A stretch of DNA of 51,796 nt from Actinobacillus sp. Lineage in GTDB: Bacteria; Pseudomonadota; Gammaproteobacteria; Enterobacterales; Pasteurellaceae. Under the pieces are notes generated by a model. That model saw nothing but the letters and a program-made list of their open reading frames with translations. It made no database searches and was not told the origin of the DNA. The number at the start of each line of letters is the position of its first letter. Positions within the stretch are counted from its first letter, which is position 1. The position numbers were made by a program, and so were the translations under genes. Below are positions 7,868 through 16,616 of the stretch, piece by piece. The DNA lies in the NCBI GenBank assembly GCA_020026075.1, contig JAHHQZ010000010.1, positions 1 through 51,796 on the forward strand, read 5' to 3'.

Positions 7868-9058
7868 GTGGTAACTGCTCATTCATCTGCTTTTCATTTG
7901 TACAATATCGGCATTAACTACCAAAAAGCCGATACTCAGTTGCGGGGAGAGTTTAGCCTGTCACCCGACCAGCAAATCCGTCTACTCGCTCAAGCAAAAG
8001 CGCAAGGTTTACCAGCGCTGTTCGTGCTTTCCACTTGCAATCGTACGGAAATAATGGGGTTTGCACGCAATCCTTATGAACTTATTTCCCTACTCGTGGC
8101 GCACGCTAATGGCGATATGGCACGTTTTACCAACGTGGCGAGCGTGTACAAAGGGGCGGAAGCCGTTGAACATTTATTCCGCACTGCCACTGGCTTAAAC
8201 AGCCAAATTCCAGGCGATCACGAGATTATTGGTCAACTGAAAAATGCATTTCAACAAGCGCAAGAGGCCGGAATGGTGGACAATTTTTTGTCTCGCTTAT
8301 TTGATAAGGCGTTGGCGGCTAGTAAAGATGTAAAAACGAATACCGCATTTAGTCGTGGCATCACCTCCGTAGCCTTTGCTGGGGTGCAGTTTTTGCAAAC
8401 ACATTTTGGCGATTTGCACGGTAAAAATATTTTACTGTATGGTGCGGGCAAAATGGGTTGCAAAGCTTGTCGTTACCTGTTGAAACAAGGGGCAAACGTA
8501 ACACTTATCAACCGTTCGCAACACAAAGCCCTTGCCCTGCAAGCGGAATTACCAGCGCTTAACATCGCCCCAGTGGCAAACCTGACCGCACAACTTGCAC
8601 AAGCAGATGCCTTGCTCGTGGCCACTGGGGCAACGACACCAACGGTGTTGCCTGAACATATTCCAGTGCAATGTGATTTGCTAATGCTGGATCTTTCCAT
8701 TCCGCCCAATATTAGCCCTGCCGTAAAACAATCGCCAAAAGTGCAAGTGGTTGATTTAGACAGTCTTTCTCAATCCACTACCGCAACCGTTGCCCAGCGT
8801 GAAAGCTATATTCCAGTGGTAGAAAAAATTGTCGAACAACATAAAAATGCCTTTTTAGACTGGGTGAGTGAGCGTGAATTAACCCCCATTATTCAAGATT
8901 TCAAAACCCAGCTACAAGCGATTCAACAGCGAGAATTGGCCTTCCTTGCTCAAAAATCCAACAACTTTAACGCAGAAGATGCCCAATATTTAAGTGATCG
9001 TTTGATCCAAAAAACAATGGCACAATTTGTGCAATATTTAAAAACCGCTCAAGCATAA
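7868..9058 (+). CDS. hemA: Glutamyl-tRNA reductase, Bacteroidota-like
   Basis: Reduces glutamyl-tRNA to glutamate-1-semialdehyde, the first step of C5 heme synthesis. The catalytic Cys is in LSTCNRTE. The NADPH domain has YGAGKMG, and the C-terminal dimerisation helix is present. I chose the GTG at 7868 (396 aa), with GGGA 7 bases upstream. The frame is open back to a TTG at 7787, but those residues are hydrophobic and unlike the family. The N-terminus NIGINYQKADTQLRGEFSLS, and GFARNPYELISLLVAHANG with VYKGAEAVEHLFR, match Flavobacteria-type HemA as I remember it. They do not match the gammaproteobacterial form (LGINHKTA...LRE). It is the first gene of the hem operon. Confidence 0.93.
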   Translation: MVTAHSSAFHLYNIGINYQKADTQLRGEFSLSPDQQIRLLAQAKAQGLPALFVLSTCNRTEIMGFARNPYELISLLVAHANGDMARFTNVASVYKGAEAVEHLFRTATGLNSQIPGDHEIIGQLKNAFQQAQEAGMVDNFLSRLFDKALAASKDVKTNTAFSRGITSVAFAGVQFLQTHFGDLHGKNILLYGAGKMGCKACRYLLKQGANVTLINRSQHKALALQAELPALNIAPVANLTAQLAQADALLVATGATTPTVLPEHIPVQCDLLMLDLSIPPNISPAVKQSPKVQVVDLDSLSQSTTATVAQRESYIPVVEKIVEQHKNAFLDWVSERELTPIIQDFKTQLQAIQQRELAFLAQKSNNFNAEDAQYLSDRLIQKTMAQFVQYLKTAQA

Positions 9059-9068
9059 TGGAGTTACG

Positions 9069-10013
9069 ATGAAATTCACTACCGAAAAACCGCTACGCAT
9101 TGGCACTCGTTGTAGCGAACTCGCCCTTTGGCAAGCTCGCCAAGTTCAAGATCAATTATCAATGCTGGGCGTGCCGTCCGAGCTGGTTCCGCTGAAAGCA
9201 CAAGGCGATGTGTTATTACACAAACCACTGTACGAATTGGGCATTACAGGCGTATTTACTCGCCATTTAGATGCGGCAATGCTCGCTGGCGAAATCGATA
9301 TTGCGGTGCATTCGATGAAAGACGTGCCAACTCGTCTGCCACAGGGCATTGTGCAAGCAGCAGTGCTACCTCGTGCGAACCATTGCGATATTTTGGTCTT
9401 TCAAGCCCAGCAAAATGCTGATGATTTATTACAATATTTTCAAGAAAATTCCGCCCTTGTCGCTACCAGCAGTCCACGCCGTGCGGCACAGTGGCTCAAC
9501 CGCTACCCTCATCATCACGTAGTAGATTTGCGTGGTAACGTGCAAACTCGCTTACAAAAATTAAAAGATAACCGCTGGGACGGTGCGATTTTCGCCGCCG
9601 CTGGATTGGAACGTTTAAGCTTGCGCCCTGCACACAGCTTAAATTTAGATTGGATGATCCCAGCCCCAGCGCAAGGGGTGATAATGGTAACCGCCAACGC
9701 TGACGACAGCGAAACCCTCGCCCTTTGCCAGCAAATTAACCACGCTCCGACCGCCTTATGTAGCGGTATTGAGCGAGATTTCTTGTATTTCCTTGAAGGC
9801 GGCTGCACAGCGCCCATCGGCGCTTTCGCTCATATCAAAGGCGATGAATTACATTTTCATGGGGTGCTACTTTCCGCTGACGGCAAACAAAAAATGACCG
9901 TTGAACGCACACTATCTTTAAGCGATCCAGCCCTTGCCACTCTCGCCCAAGACAGCACCAACCAAATCCGCCAGCAAGGCGGCGAAACCCTTTTACAAGC
10001 TCGTAAGGCCTAA
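9069..10013 (+). CDS. hemC: Hydroxymethylbilane synthase (porphobilinogen deaminase)
   Basis: Polymerises four porphobilinogens to hydroxymethylbilane. Signatures are RIGTRCSELALWQA at the N-terminus, VHSMKDVPT near residue 80, SSPRRAAQ, and GGCTAPIGA carrying the Cys that binds the dipyrromethane cofactor. It is 314 aa, a usual length. PLYELGITGVFTRHLDAAML and GIVQAAVLPRANHCDILVF again read like Bacteroidota homologues. GGAG lies 5 bases before the ATG. The gap from hemA is 10 bases. Confidence 0.95.
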   Translation: MKFTTEKPLRIGTRCSELALWQARQVQDQLSMLGVPSELVPLKAQGDVLLHKPLYELGITGVFTRHLDAAMLAGEIDIAVHSMKDVPTRLPQGIVQAAVLPRANHCDILVFQAQQNADDLLQYFQENSALVATSSPRRAAQWLNRYPHHHVVDLRGNVQTRLQKLKDNRWDGAIFAAAGLERLSLRPAHSLNLDWMIPAPAQGVIMVTANADDSETLALCQQINHAPTALCSGIERDFLYFLEGGCTAPIGAFAHIKGDELHFHGVLLSADGKQKMTVERTLSLSDPALATLAQDSTNQIRQQGGETLLQARKA

Positions 10014-10015
10014 CA

Positions 10016-10699
10016 ATGAGCCAAGTGCAACTTTTCTCCACCAAACAGCTTACTCGCCAACAGCGCAAGGCTTGGACACTGGGATTTGCGTTGCACTCGG
10101 CGAATTTCATTCGTATTGAGCCACTGCCCTTGCCTGCACTGCCTAATCATTGGCAAGGCAAAGCCTGCATTTTTACCAGCGTCAATGGTGTAAATCATCT
10201 GATCCAACGCCATAATTTACCGAAAAATTCCGACCTACCCATTTTCTGCGTGGGCGAGAAAACCGCTCAAGCTTTGCAAAAAGCCGGCTACACCGTAACC
10301 CATACCGCCCCTTGTGCGGCGGATTTAGCGCAAGCGTTAAAGCAACGCTACGGCGAGCAGATGCCTGAATTCATCCATTTTTGTAGCGATCGCCGTTTGC
10401 CCACGTTGCGTGAAACGCTTTCGCCTCACGTGCAAGAATGCGTCATTTACGCCACAAAACGTTGTGGCAGCGTCATCGCCCCAGCGCAACGCCGAGATGG
10501 CGTGCTGTTTTTCAGCCCATCGGCGGTAATGGCGTACCACGCCTTGAACCCAGCCCCAGTACGCAGTTTTTGTTTAGGTGAAAGCACAGCAAACGCCGCA
10601 CGCACCTGCGGTTTTCCTTGTGTACATACCGCCACAGAACCCACTGTTGATGCATTGATCACCACAGTGATACAGTATTTTCAATCGATTAAGGATTAA
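10016..10699 (+). CDS. hemD: Uroporphyrinogen-III synthase
   Basis: Closes hydroxymethylbilane to uroporphyrinogen III. HemD proteins are poorly conserved, so the call rests on position and pattern. It is 227 aa, opening LFSTKQLT, with FTSVNGVNHLI, FCVGEKTAQAL, FFSPSAVMAYHAL and a late GESTANAA plus PTVDALI. This pattern fits the short Bacteroidota-type HemD. The start lies 2 bases after the hemC stop, suggesting coupled translation. Confidence 0.85.
   Translation: MSQVQLFSTKQLTRQQRKAWTLGFALHSANFIRIEPLPLPALPNHWQGKACIFTSVNGVNHLIQRHNLPKNSDLPIFCVGEKTAQALQKAGYTVTHTAPCAADLAQALKQRYGEQMPEFIHFCSDRRLPTLRETLSPHVQECVIYATKRCGSVIAPAQRRDGVLFFSPSAVMAYHALNPAPVRSFCLGESTANAARTCGFPCVHTATEPTVDALITTVIQYFQSIKD
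10227..10236 (-). repeat. Uptake-signal-like core inside hemD
   Basis: ATTCCGACCT on the coding strand, read as NSDL in PKNSDLPIF. Confidence 0.7.
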
Positions 10700-10701
10700 C
10701 A

Positions 10702-11685
10702 ATGTTTAGAACTCGCCGTTTACGTACGTCCCCTGCCATTCGCCGTTTGGTGCGTGAAACCACCCTTGCTACAGACGATTTGGTGTATCCAATCTTCGTT
10801 GAGGAAGGTCGGAATATTAAGCAAGAAATTGTTTCAATGCCGGGCATTTACCGCTATTCCATCGATCGCCTGCACGAAGAATTAGATGAAATAATTCGTT
10901 TAAATATTCCAGCGGTGCTACTTTTCGGTATTCCGCAGCACAAAGATGCCACAGGTTCCAGCTCGTGGGACGATGTGGGCATCATTGCCCAAGCGGTGCG
11001 TGCTATTAAAGCCTATGCGCCGCAGCTTTATGTGATCACAGACGTGTGTTTTTGCGAATACACCGATCACGGGCATTGCGGTGTGTTGGCTGAATATGGC
11101 GATCATTTAGACGTGGATAATGATGCCACCTTGCAAAATCTCGCTCGCCAAGCCTTGTGCCACGCCAAAGCAGGGGCGGATATGATTGCCCCTTCTGGAA
11201 TGATGGACGGAATGATTCAAACCCTACGCCAAGCGTTGGATAACGCTGGCTTTGTGAACTTGCCGATTATGGCGTATGCGGTGAAATATGCATCTGCCTT
11301 TTATGGGCCGTTCCGTGATGCGGCGGATTCCACGCCACAGTGGGGCGATCGCAAAACCTATCAAATGGATCCTGCCAACCGTATGGAAGCCTTGCGTGAG
11401 GCGACCATTGACGAGGCAGAAGGAGCAGATATTTTAATGGTGAAACCTGCGTTGAGTTATTTGGATATTTTGCGTGATGTGAAAAACCAAACCCATTTGC
11501 CAGTGGCGGCTTATAACGTGAGCGGTGAATACGCAATGATCAAAGCCGCTGCCCAACAAGGCTGGCTTGATGGCGAAAAAGCAATGTGGGAAAGCTTGCT
11601 GTCAATGAAACGTGCTGGCGCAGATATTCTCATCACCTACTTCGCCAAAGAAGTCGCAACATTACTGCAAGAACAAAAATTTTAA
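10702..11685 (+). CDS. hemB: Delta-aminolevulinic acid dehydratase (porphobilinogen synthase)
   Basis: Condenses two 5-aminolevulinates to porphobilinogen. It is 327 aa. It is the zinc-dependent type: the three metal cysteines are in DVCFCEYTDHGHCG near residue 115. The two Schiff-base lysines are in AYAVKYASAFYGPFR and LMVKPALSYLD. It begins MFRTRRLRTSP, and the start is 2 bases after the hemD stop. An exact AGGTCGGAAT lies in the early coding region. Confidence 0.96.
   Translation: MFRTRRLRTSPAIRRLVRETTLATDDLVYPIFVEEGRNIKQEIVSMPGIYRYSIDRLHEELDEIIRLNIPAVLLFGIPQHKDATGSSSWDDVGIIAQAVRAIKAYAPQLYVITDVCFCEYTDHGHCGVLAEYGDHLDVDNDATLQNLARQALCHAKAGADMIAPSGMMDGMIQTLRQALDNAGFVNLPIMAYAVKYASAFYGPFRDAADSTPQWGDRKTYQMDPANRMEALREATIDEAEGADILMVKPALSYLDILRDVKNQTHLPVAAYNVSGEYAMIKAAAQQGWLDGEKAMWESLLSMKRAGADILITYFAKEVATLLQEQKF
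10806..10815 (+). repeat. Uptake-signal-like core inside hemB
   Basis: AGGTCGGAAT followed by ATT, read as GRNI in EEGRNIKQE. Confidence 0.7.
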
Positions 11686-11694
11686 GGATAATTT

Positions 11695-13002
11695 ATGAAA
11701 ACCGAACAATCAGCAAAATGCTTTAACGAGGCAAAACAATATTTAGTGGGTGGCGTAAATTCCCCTGTACGTGCTTTTAATTCCGTTGGCGGTACGCCGA
11801 TTTTTATTGAACGTGGCGCTGGCGCTTACGTTTGGGACGTGGACGGCAACCGCTATTTAGACTTCGTGCAAGCCTATGGGCCAATGATTTTGGGGCATAA
11901 CCAGCCGAATGTGCAAGCCGCTGTACAACAAGCTTTAACAGACGGCTACGCCTTTGGTGCAACCACCATTAAAGAAACCGCCCTTGCGGAGAAAATCTGT
12001 GCTACCTTCAAACACATCGATAAAGTGCGTTTCGTCAATTCAGGCACGGAGGCCGTACTCAGCGCCATTCGCTTAGCTCGAGCCTACACAGGCCGGAATA
12101 AAATCGTAAAATTTGCAGGTTGCTATCACGGCCACGCTGACAGCCTACTCGTCGCCGCAGGTTCAGGCTTAGCCACACTCAATATGCCAAGCTGTAAAGG
12201 GGTCATTCCCGATGCGGTGAAAAATACGCTCATCACGCCGTACAACCACGCAGACGCACTGGAAACACTGATTAACGCTAACGCCAACGACATCGCTGGG
12301 ATTATCATCGAGCCAGTGGCTGGCAATATGGGCGTTGTGGTACCGAGTGCTGAATTTATCGAACGTTTGCAGACCTTAGCCCACCAGCACGGTATTTTAA
12401 TTATCGTGGACGAAGTGATGACTGGCTTTCGTGCCAAATTCGGCGGCGCACAAGATGTTATCGGCTTACAAGCGGACATTACCACCTTCGGCAAAATCAT
12501 CGGCGGTGGTTTCCCAGTGGGCGCTTACGGCGCGCGTGATGAAATTATGCAATGCGTTGCACCAATGGGCGAAATGTACCAAGCTGGCACCCTGTCAGGT
12601 AACCCAATTTCAATGACCTGCGGACTCGCTACGCTAGAAAATTTACAAGCCCAAGCCCCTTACGCACGCTTTGAAAACTACGCCGAGCAACTACGCCAAG
12701 CCTTACAAAATTCCGCCAAAAAATACGGCGTACCGCTTACGGTTAATACATTTGGCTCAATGCTCACGCCATTTTTCACCGCTGAAAAAGTTACCAACTT
12801 CGCCAGCGCACAACGCTCCAACACCGAACACTTTAAAACTTTCTTTTGGGCGATGATGGAAAAAGGAATGTTCCTGCCGCCAGCACAATTTGAATCGTGG
12901 TTTTTAAGCAGTGCGATGACTGACGAAGATATGCAAAACGCCGAATCCGCCATTGACTATGCAATGCACGCCGTTGCCCAAACACACGGTTTAACCGCTT
13001 AA
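11695..13002 (+). CDS. hemL: Glutamate-1-semialdehyde 2,1-aminomutase
   Basis: PLP enzyme making 5-aminolevulinate from the HemA product. It is 435 aa. Visible are the opening YLVGGVNSPVRAF, FVNSGTEAVLSAIRLAR, CYHGHADSLL, VDEVMTGFR with the PLP-ring Asp, and the PLP lysine in TTFGKIIGGGFPVGAYG. AAGGATAATTT precedes the ATG. The gap from hemB is 9 bases. Confidence 0.96.
   Translation: MKTEQSAKCFNEAKQYLVGGVNSPVRAFNSVGGTPIFIERGAGAYVWDVDGNRYLDFVQAYGPMILGHNQPNVQAAVQQALTDGYAFGATTIKETALAEKICATFKHIDKVRFVNSGTEAVLSAIRLARAYTGRNKIVKFAGCYHGHADSLLVAAGSGLATLNMPSCKGVIPDAVKNTLITPYNHADALETLINANANDIAGIIIEPVAGNMGVVVPSAEFIERLQTLAHQHGILIIVDEVMTGFRAKFGGAQDVIGLQADITTFGKIIGGGFPVGAYGARDEIMQCVAPMGEMYQAGTLSGNPISMTCGLATLENLQAQAPYARFENYAEQLRQALQNSAKKYGVPLTVNTFGSMLTPFFTAEKVTNFASAQRSNTEHFKTFFWAMMEKGMFLPPAQFESWFLSSAMTDEDMQNAESAIDYAMHAVAQTHGLTA
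12090..12099 (+). repeat. Uptake-signal-like core inside hemL, variant AGGCCGGAAT
   Basis: Read as GRN in YTGRNKIV. Confidence 0.55.
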
Positions 13003-13018
13003 TAATAAGGAAAATTTT

Positions 13019-14044
13019 ATGCTTAAAAATCCCCTCTTTCTTGATGCCCTTGCAGGTAAAACCGTTGAACGTCCGCCAGTGTGGCTAATGCGCCAAGCAG
13101 GGCGTTATTTGCCAGAATTTCAAGCCATTAAACAAAAATATGATTTCTTCACACGCTGCCGTACCCCTGAAATTGCCGCAGAACTGACGGTGCAACCTAT
13201 TCGCCGTTTTGGAATGGATGCTGCGATTTTGTTCTCCGATATTTTGGTAGTTCCGCAAGCGATGAACGTGCCGTTTGAAATGCGAGCTGGCGTTGGCCCT
13301 TATTTAGAAAACCCAATCCGCACTGCCAAAGATGTGGAACGTGTAACCACTGAAAACGCCGTTGCCGAGCTTGATTACGTAATGGAGGCCGTTCACGCCA
13401 CGAAAAAATTACTCGCCAACGAAGTGCCGTTAATCGGTTTTGCTGGCTCGCCGTGGACGTTATTGTGCTACTGCGTGCAAGGTCAAGGCTCGAAAACCTT
13501 TGATTTAGCCAAAGAATTTTGTTTCCGTGATGGCGCTGCCGCCCACGCTTTACTGCAAAAACTGACCGATGTGACTATCGAGTACCTCAAAGCCAAAGTG
13601 CAAGCAGGTGTGAATGCGGTGCAAATTTTTGATTCGTGGGGCGGAATGCTAAGCCCACAAGATTATGCGGAATTTTCCCAGCCGTACATTCAGCAAATTA
13701 TTGACGCATTAAAAGCCCACGCCCCTGTGATCGTATTCGGCAAAGGCTGCTATTTTGCTCTGCCAAGTATGGTAAATTCTGGTGCGAGCGCCTTAGGCGT
13801 GGACTGGACGCTCACGCCACAAATGGCACGAGAATTGACGCAAAGGAAAATTACCCTACAAGGTAACTTCGACCCCGCACGCTTGCTTTCCAGCCCTGAG
13901 TACATTGAAAAAGCAGTCACGGAAATGATTCAAGGCTTCGGCAAAGATCGCTACATCGTCAACTTAGGTCACGGCATTTTGCCAAATGTGCCAGTGGAAA
14001 ATGTGCAGGCTTTCGTCAACGCCGTGAAACAATTCAAAGGCTAA
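13019..14044 (+). CDS. hemE: Uroporphyrinogen decarboxylase
   Basis: Decarboxylates uroporphyrinogen III to coproporphyrinogen III. It is 341 aa. The active-site signature PPVWLMRQAGRYLPEF is at residues ~20-35, and FSDILVVPQAM carries the key Asp. GFAGSPWTLLCYCVQGQGSK, DSWGGMLSP, and NLGHGILPNVP follow. The run PLIGFAGSPWTLLCYCVQG and the DFFTRCRTPE segment are close to Bacteroidota HemE from memory. AAGGAAAATTTT precedes the ATG. It sits 16 bases after hemL. Confidence 0.96.
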   Translation: MLKNPLFLDALAGKTVERPPVWLMRQAGRYLPEFQAIKQKYDFFTRCRTPEIAAELTVQPIRRFGMDAAILFSDILVVPQAMNVPFEMRAGVGPYLENPIRTAKDVERVTTENAVAELDYVMEAVHATKKLLANEVPLIGFAGSPWTLLCYCVQGQGSKTFDLAKEFCFRDGAAAHALLQKLTDVTIEYLKAKVQAGVNAVQIFDSWGGMLSPQDYAEFSQPYIQQIIDALKAHAPVIVFGKGCYFALPSMVNSGASALGVDWTLTPQMARELTQRKITLQGNFDPARLLSSPEYIEKAVTEMIQGFGKDRYIVNLGHGILPNVPVENVQAFVNAVKQFKG

Positions 14045-14053
14045 GGAGCGCCT

Positions 14054-15421
14054 GTGTTACTACTTTCTCCTCTGATTCAAAAATACAATATCCCCGGCCC
14101 TCGCTACACCAGCTACCCAACGGTGCCATTTTGGGATCAAACAGGCATTGAGAGTGCCGACTGGGAAAGTTGCGTCATCCGTGCCTTCAAGGAAAGCAAC
14201 GCCCTTGAAGGCATTAGCCTGTACATTCATTTGCCTTATTGCGAAAGCCTTTGCACCTTCTGCGCTTGCCACAAGCGCATTAGCAAAACTCACGATGTGG
14301 AAGATCCGTACATCGCCACGGTGCTAAAAGAATGGGATCTCTATTGCGAACGTTTACCTGAAAAACCTCGCATTCGTGAAATTCATTTAGGCGGCGGCAC
14401 GCCAACCTTTTTTTCCAGCGAAAATTTACGCAAGTTGATTGACGGTATTCTCGCTAAAAGCGAAAAAATGGCGGATTTTTCCCTAAGCTTTGAGGCGCAC
14501 CCTAACCACACCAGCGAAGAACAAATTCGCACACTGTACGAGCTAGGCGCACGCCGTAATAGTTTTGGCATTCAGGATTACGATCCCGTGGTGCAAAAGG
14601 CCATCAACCGTGTGCAAAGTTTTGAGCAAGTGGCGAATGTGCATAATATTTCACGCCAAATGGGCTACACCTCCATCAGCCACGATTTAATTTTCGGCTT
14701 GCCATTTCAAACGGCGGATAGCATTCGCAAAACCATTGAAAATACCGTAGCTTTGCACCCTGATCGTATCGCTTATTACAGCTACGCCCACGTGCCTTGG
14801 GTGAAAGGCGTAATGCAACGTGGCTTTAATGAACAAGATCTGCCTCGTGATATTGAAAAACGCTATTTCTACGAGCTAGGCAAAGATCTTTTGTTCAAAA
14901 ATGGCTATGTGGAAATTGGAATGGATCACTTCGCACTGCCAACGGATAGCCTTTACCAAGCCTTAGAAAACAAAACCTTGCACCGCAATTTTATGGGCTA
15001 CACCGCTGGCAAAACCCAACTGATGATCGGGCTTGGAATGTCATCCATTAGCGATGCGTGGTATGCCTTTGCTCAAAATGAGAAAAATCTCAAAGCCTAT
15101 CAACAACGTGTGGAACGTGGCGAGCTGCCGATTATGCGTGGTCATTTGCTCACGGCGGAAGATTTAACCATTCGCCAGCACATTTTAAATTTAATGTGCC
15201 GTTTAGAAACAGATATGGCGCAAGGCTTGGACGCAGCCACGCAGAGCGCCATTCGTGAACGTTTGACGGAAATGGAAAAAGATGGCTTGCTTTGCTATCA
15301 AGGCTCACAGCTTAAAGTAACCGAAAAAGGGCGAATGTTCCTGCGTAACATTTGTATGGCGTTTGACTTACGCTTAATTCGCAACACCCCTGCCACTCGC
15401 ATTTTCTCAATGACCATTTAG
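14054..15421 (+). CDS. hemN: Oxygen-independent coproporphyrinogen III dehydrogenase (radical SAM)
   Basis: Converts coproporphyrinogen III to protoporphyrinogen IX anaerobically, feeding HemG. The radical-SAM cluster motif CESLCTFC (CX3CX2C) is near residue 60, with GGGTPTFF after it. It is 455 aa. The start is GTG with AAGGAG 6 bases upstream. IQKYNIPGPRYTSYPTVPFW, EIGMDHFALPTDSLY and LHRNFMGYTAGKTQLMIGLG match the Bacteroidota form more than E. coli HemN. It is the last gene of the operon, convergent with galE. Confidence 0.95.
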   Translation: MLLLSPLIQKYNIPGPRYTSYPTVPFWDQTGIESADWESCVIRAFKESNALEGISLYIHLPYCESLCTFCACHKRISKTHDVEDPYIATVLKEWDLYCERLPEKPRIREIHLGGGTPTFFSSENLRKLIDGILAKSEKMADFSLSFEAHPNHTSEEQIRTLYELGARRNSFGIQDYDPVVQKAINRVQSFEQVANVHNISRQMGYTSISHDLIFGLPFQTADSIRKTIENTVALHPDRIAYYSYAHVPWVKGVMQRGFNEQDLPRDIEKRYFYELGKDLLFKNGYVEIGMDHFALPTDSLYQALENKTLHRNFMGYTAGKTQLMIGLGMSSISDAWYAFAQNEKNLKAYQQRVERGELPIMRGHLLTAEDLTIRQHILNLMCRLETDMAQGLDAATQSAIRERLTEMEKDGLLCYQGSQLKVTEKGRMFLRNICMAFDLRLIRNTPATRIFSMTI

Positions 15422-15422
15422 C

Positions 15423-15495
15423 AACGCCATAAAAAAACAAGGTCGGAATTTTTACAAAAATTTTGTAAATATTCCGACCTACGTTTTATGGGCGT
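15423..15495. terminator. Nested bidirectional hairpin between hemN and galE
   Basis: The inner stem is a pair of exact cores (15440-15449 +, 15471-15480 -) around an A/T loop. The outer arms ACGCCATAAAA (15423-15433) and TTTTATGGGCGT (15484-15495) extend the inverted repeat. It lies between convergent genes and can terminate both. Confidence 0.7.
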
Positions 15496-15502
15496 TTAGC
15501 TT

Positions 15503-16522
15503 TTAGTCGCCATCAAAACCGTTAGGATTATTTTTCTGCCAGCGCCACGTGTCTTGCATCATTTGTTCAAGATCGTGTGTGGCACGCCAGTTTAACTCAC
15601 GTTCCGCTTTGGTTGGATCCGCATAGCAAGTGGCAATATCTCCACTGCGACGAGGGGCGATTTTATACGGCACTGGCACTTGGTTTACTTTTTCAAAAGC
15701 TTTCACCATATCCAACACGGAGTAGCCATTGCCTGTACCGAGGTTGTAAACGTGGCAGCCAGCCTCGCTTTGGTGACGGTCAAGAGCTTTTAAGTGACCG
15801 TTGGCTAAGTCCACCACGTGAATGTAATCACGCACGCCTGTGCCGTCTGGGGTTGGGTAGTCATCGCCAAAAATTGACAACTGCGCCAGTTTGCCTACCG
15901 CCACTTGGCTAATGTATGGCAATAAATTGTTTGGAATTCCGTTTGGATTTTCGCCGATTAAACCGCTTTCGTGTGCACCCACTGGGTTAAAGTAACGCAA
16001 AATCACCGCACTCAATTTAGGGTTTGCCACAACGGCATCCATTAAAATGCGTTCAACCATATATTTGGATGTACCGTAAGGGTTGGTCGTGCCGCCTGTA
16101 GGGCTGGATTCGGTAATTGGCACAGTGGCTGGGTCGCCGTATACGGTTGCAGAAGAAGAAAACACGATGCTATTAACATTCGCTTTCGCCATTTCTTCTA
16201 GCAACACCAACGAGCCAGTAACGTTGTTTTGGTAATATTCCAATGGTTTACGCACGCTCTCACCCACCGATTTCAAGCCAGCAAAATGAATCACCGCATC
16301 AATGGCTTGTGTTTGGAAAATCAACGCCAGCAGTTGGCGATCCAGCACGTCCCCTTCAAAAAATGGAACTCGCTTGCCCGTAATTTGTGCCACACGTTCC
16401 AGCGCCTTTGGCGATGAATTAGATAAATTATCCAACACCACAACGTCGTGTCCAGCATTGAGCAGTTCCACGATCGTATGCGAGCCGATATAACCCGCAC
16501 CACCAGTAACTAAAATACGCAT
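15503..16522 (-). CDS. galE: UDP-glucose 4-epimerase
   Basis: Interconverts UDP-glucose and UDP-galactose for galactose use and surface polysaccharides. It is 339 aa (E. coli 338). The NAD motif TGGAGYIGSHT is at the N-terminus, catalytic YGTSKYMVER near residue 150 has SSSATVYG before it, and RYFNPVGAHESG follows. AGGAGGC lies upstream of the ATG. It stands alone on the minus strand between the hem operon and moeB. Confidence 0.97.
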   Translation of the reverse strand: MRILVTGGAGYIGSHTIVELLNAGHDVVVLDNLSNSSPKALERVAQITGKRVPFFEGDVLDRQLLALIFQTQAIDAVIHFAGLKSVGESVRKPLEYYQNNVTGSLVLLEEMAKANVNSIVFSSSATVYGDPATVPITESSPTGGTTNPYGTSKYMVERILMDAVVANPKLSAVILRYFNPVGAHESGLIGENPNGIPNNLLPYISQVAVGKLAQLSIFGDDYPTPDGTGVRDYIHVVDLANGHLKALDRHQSEAGCHVYNLGTGNGYSVLDMVKAFEKVNQVPVPYKIAPRRSGDIATCYADPTKAERELNWRATHDLEQMMQDTWRWQKNNPNGFDGD

Positions 16523-16616
16523 TGTTATGCCTCCTATAAAGTTTTATTAACGTAAAGCGTGCTAACCAAAAGCGGATTCACACGCCACCTTTAAATATTG
16601 AATTGAATATTCACCT

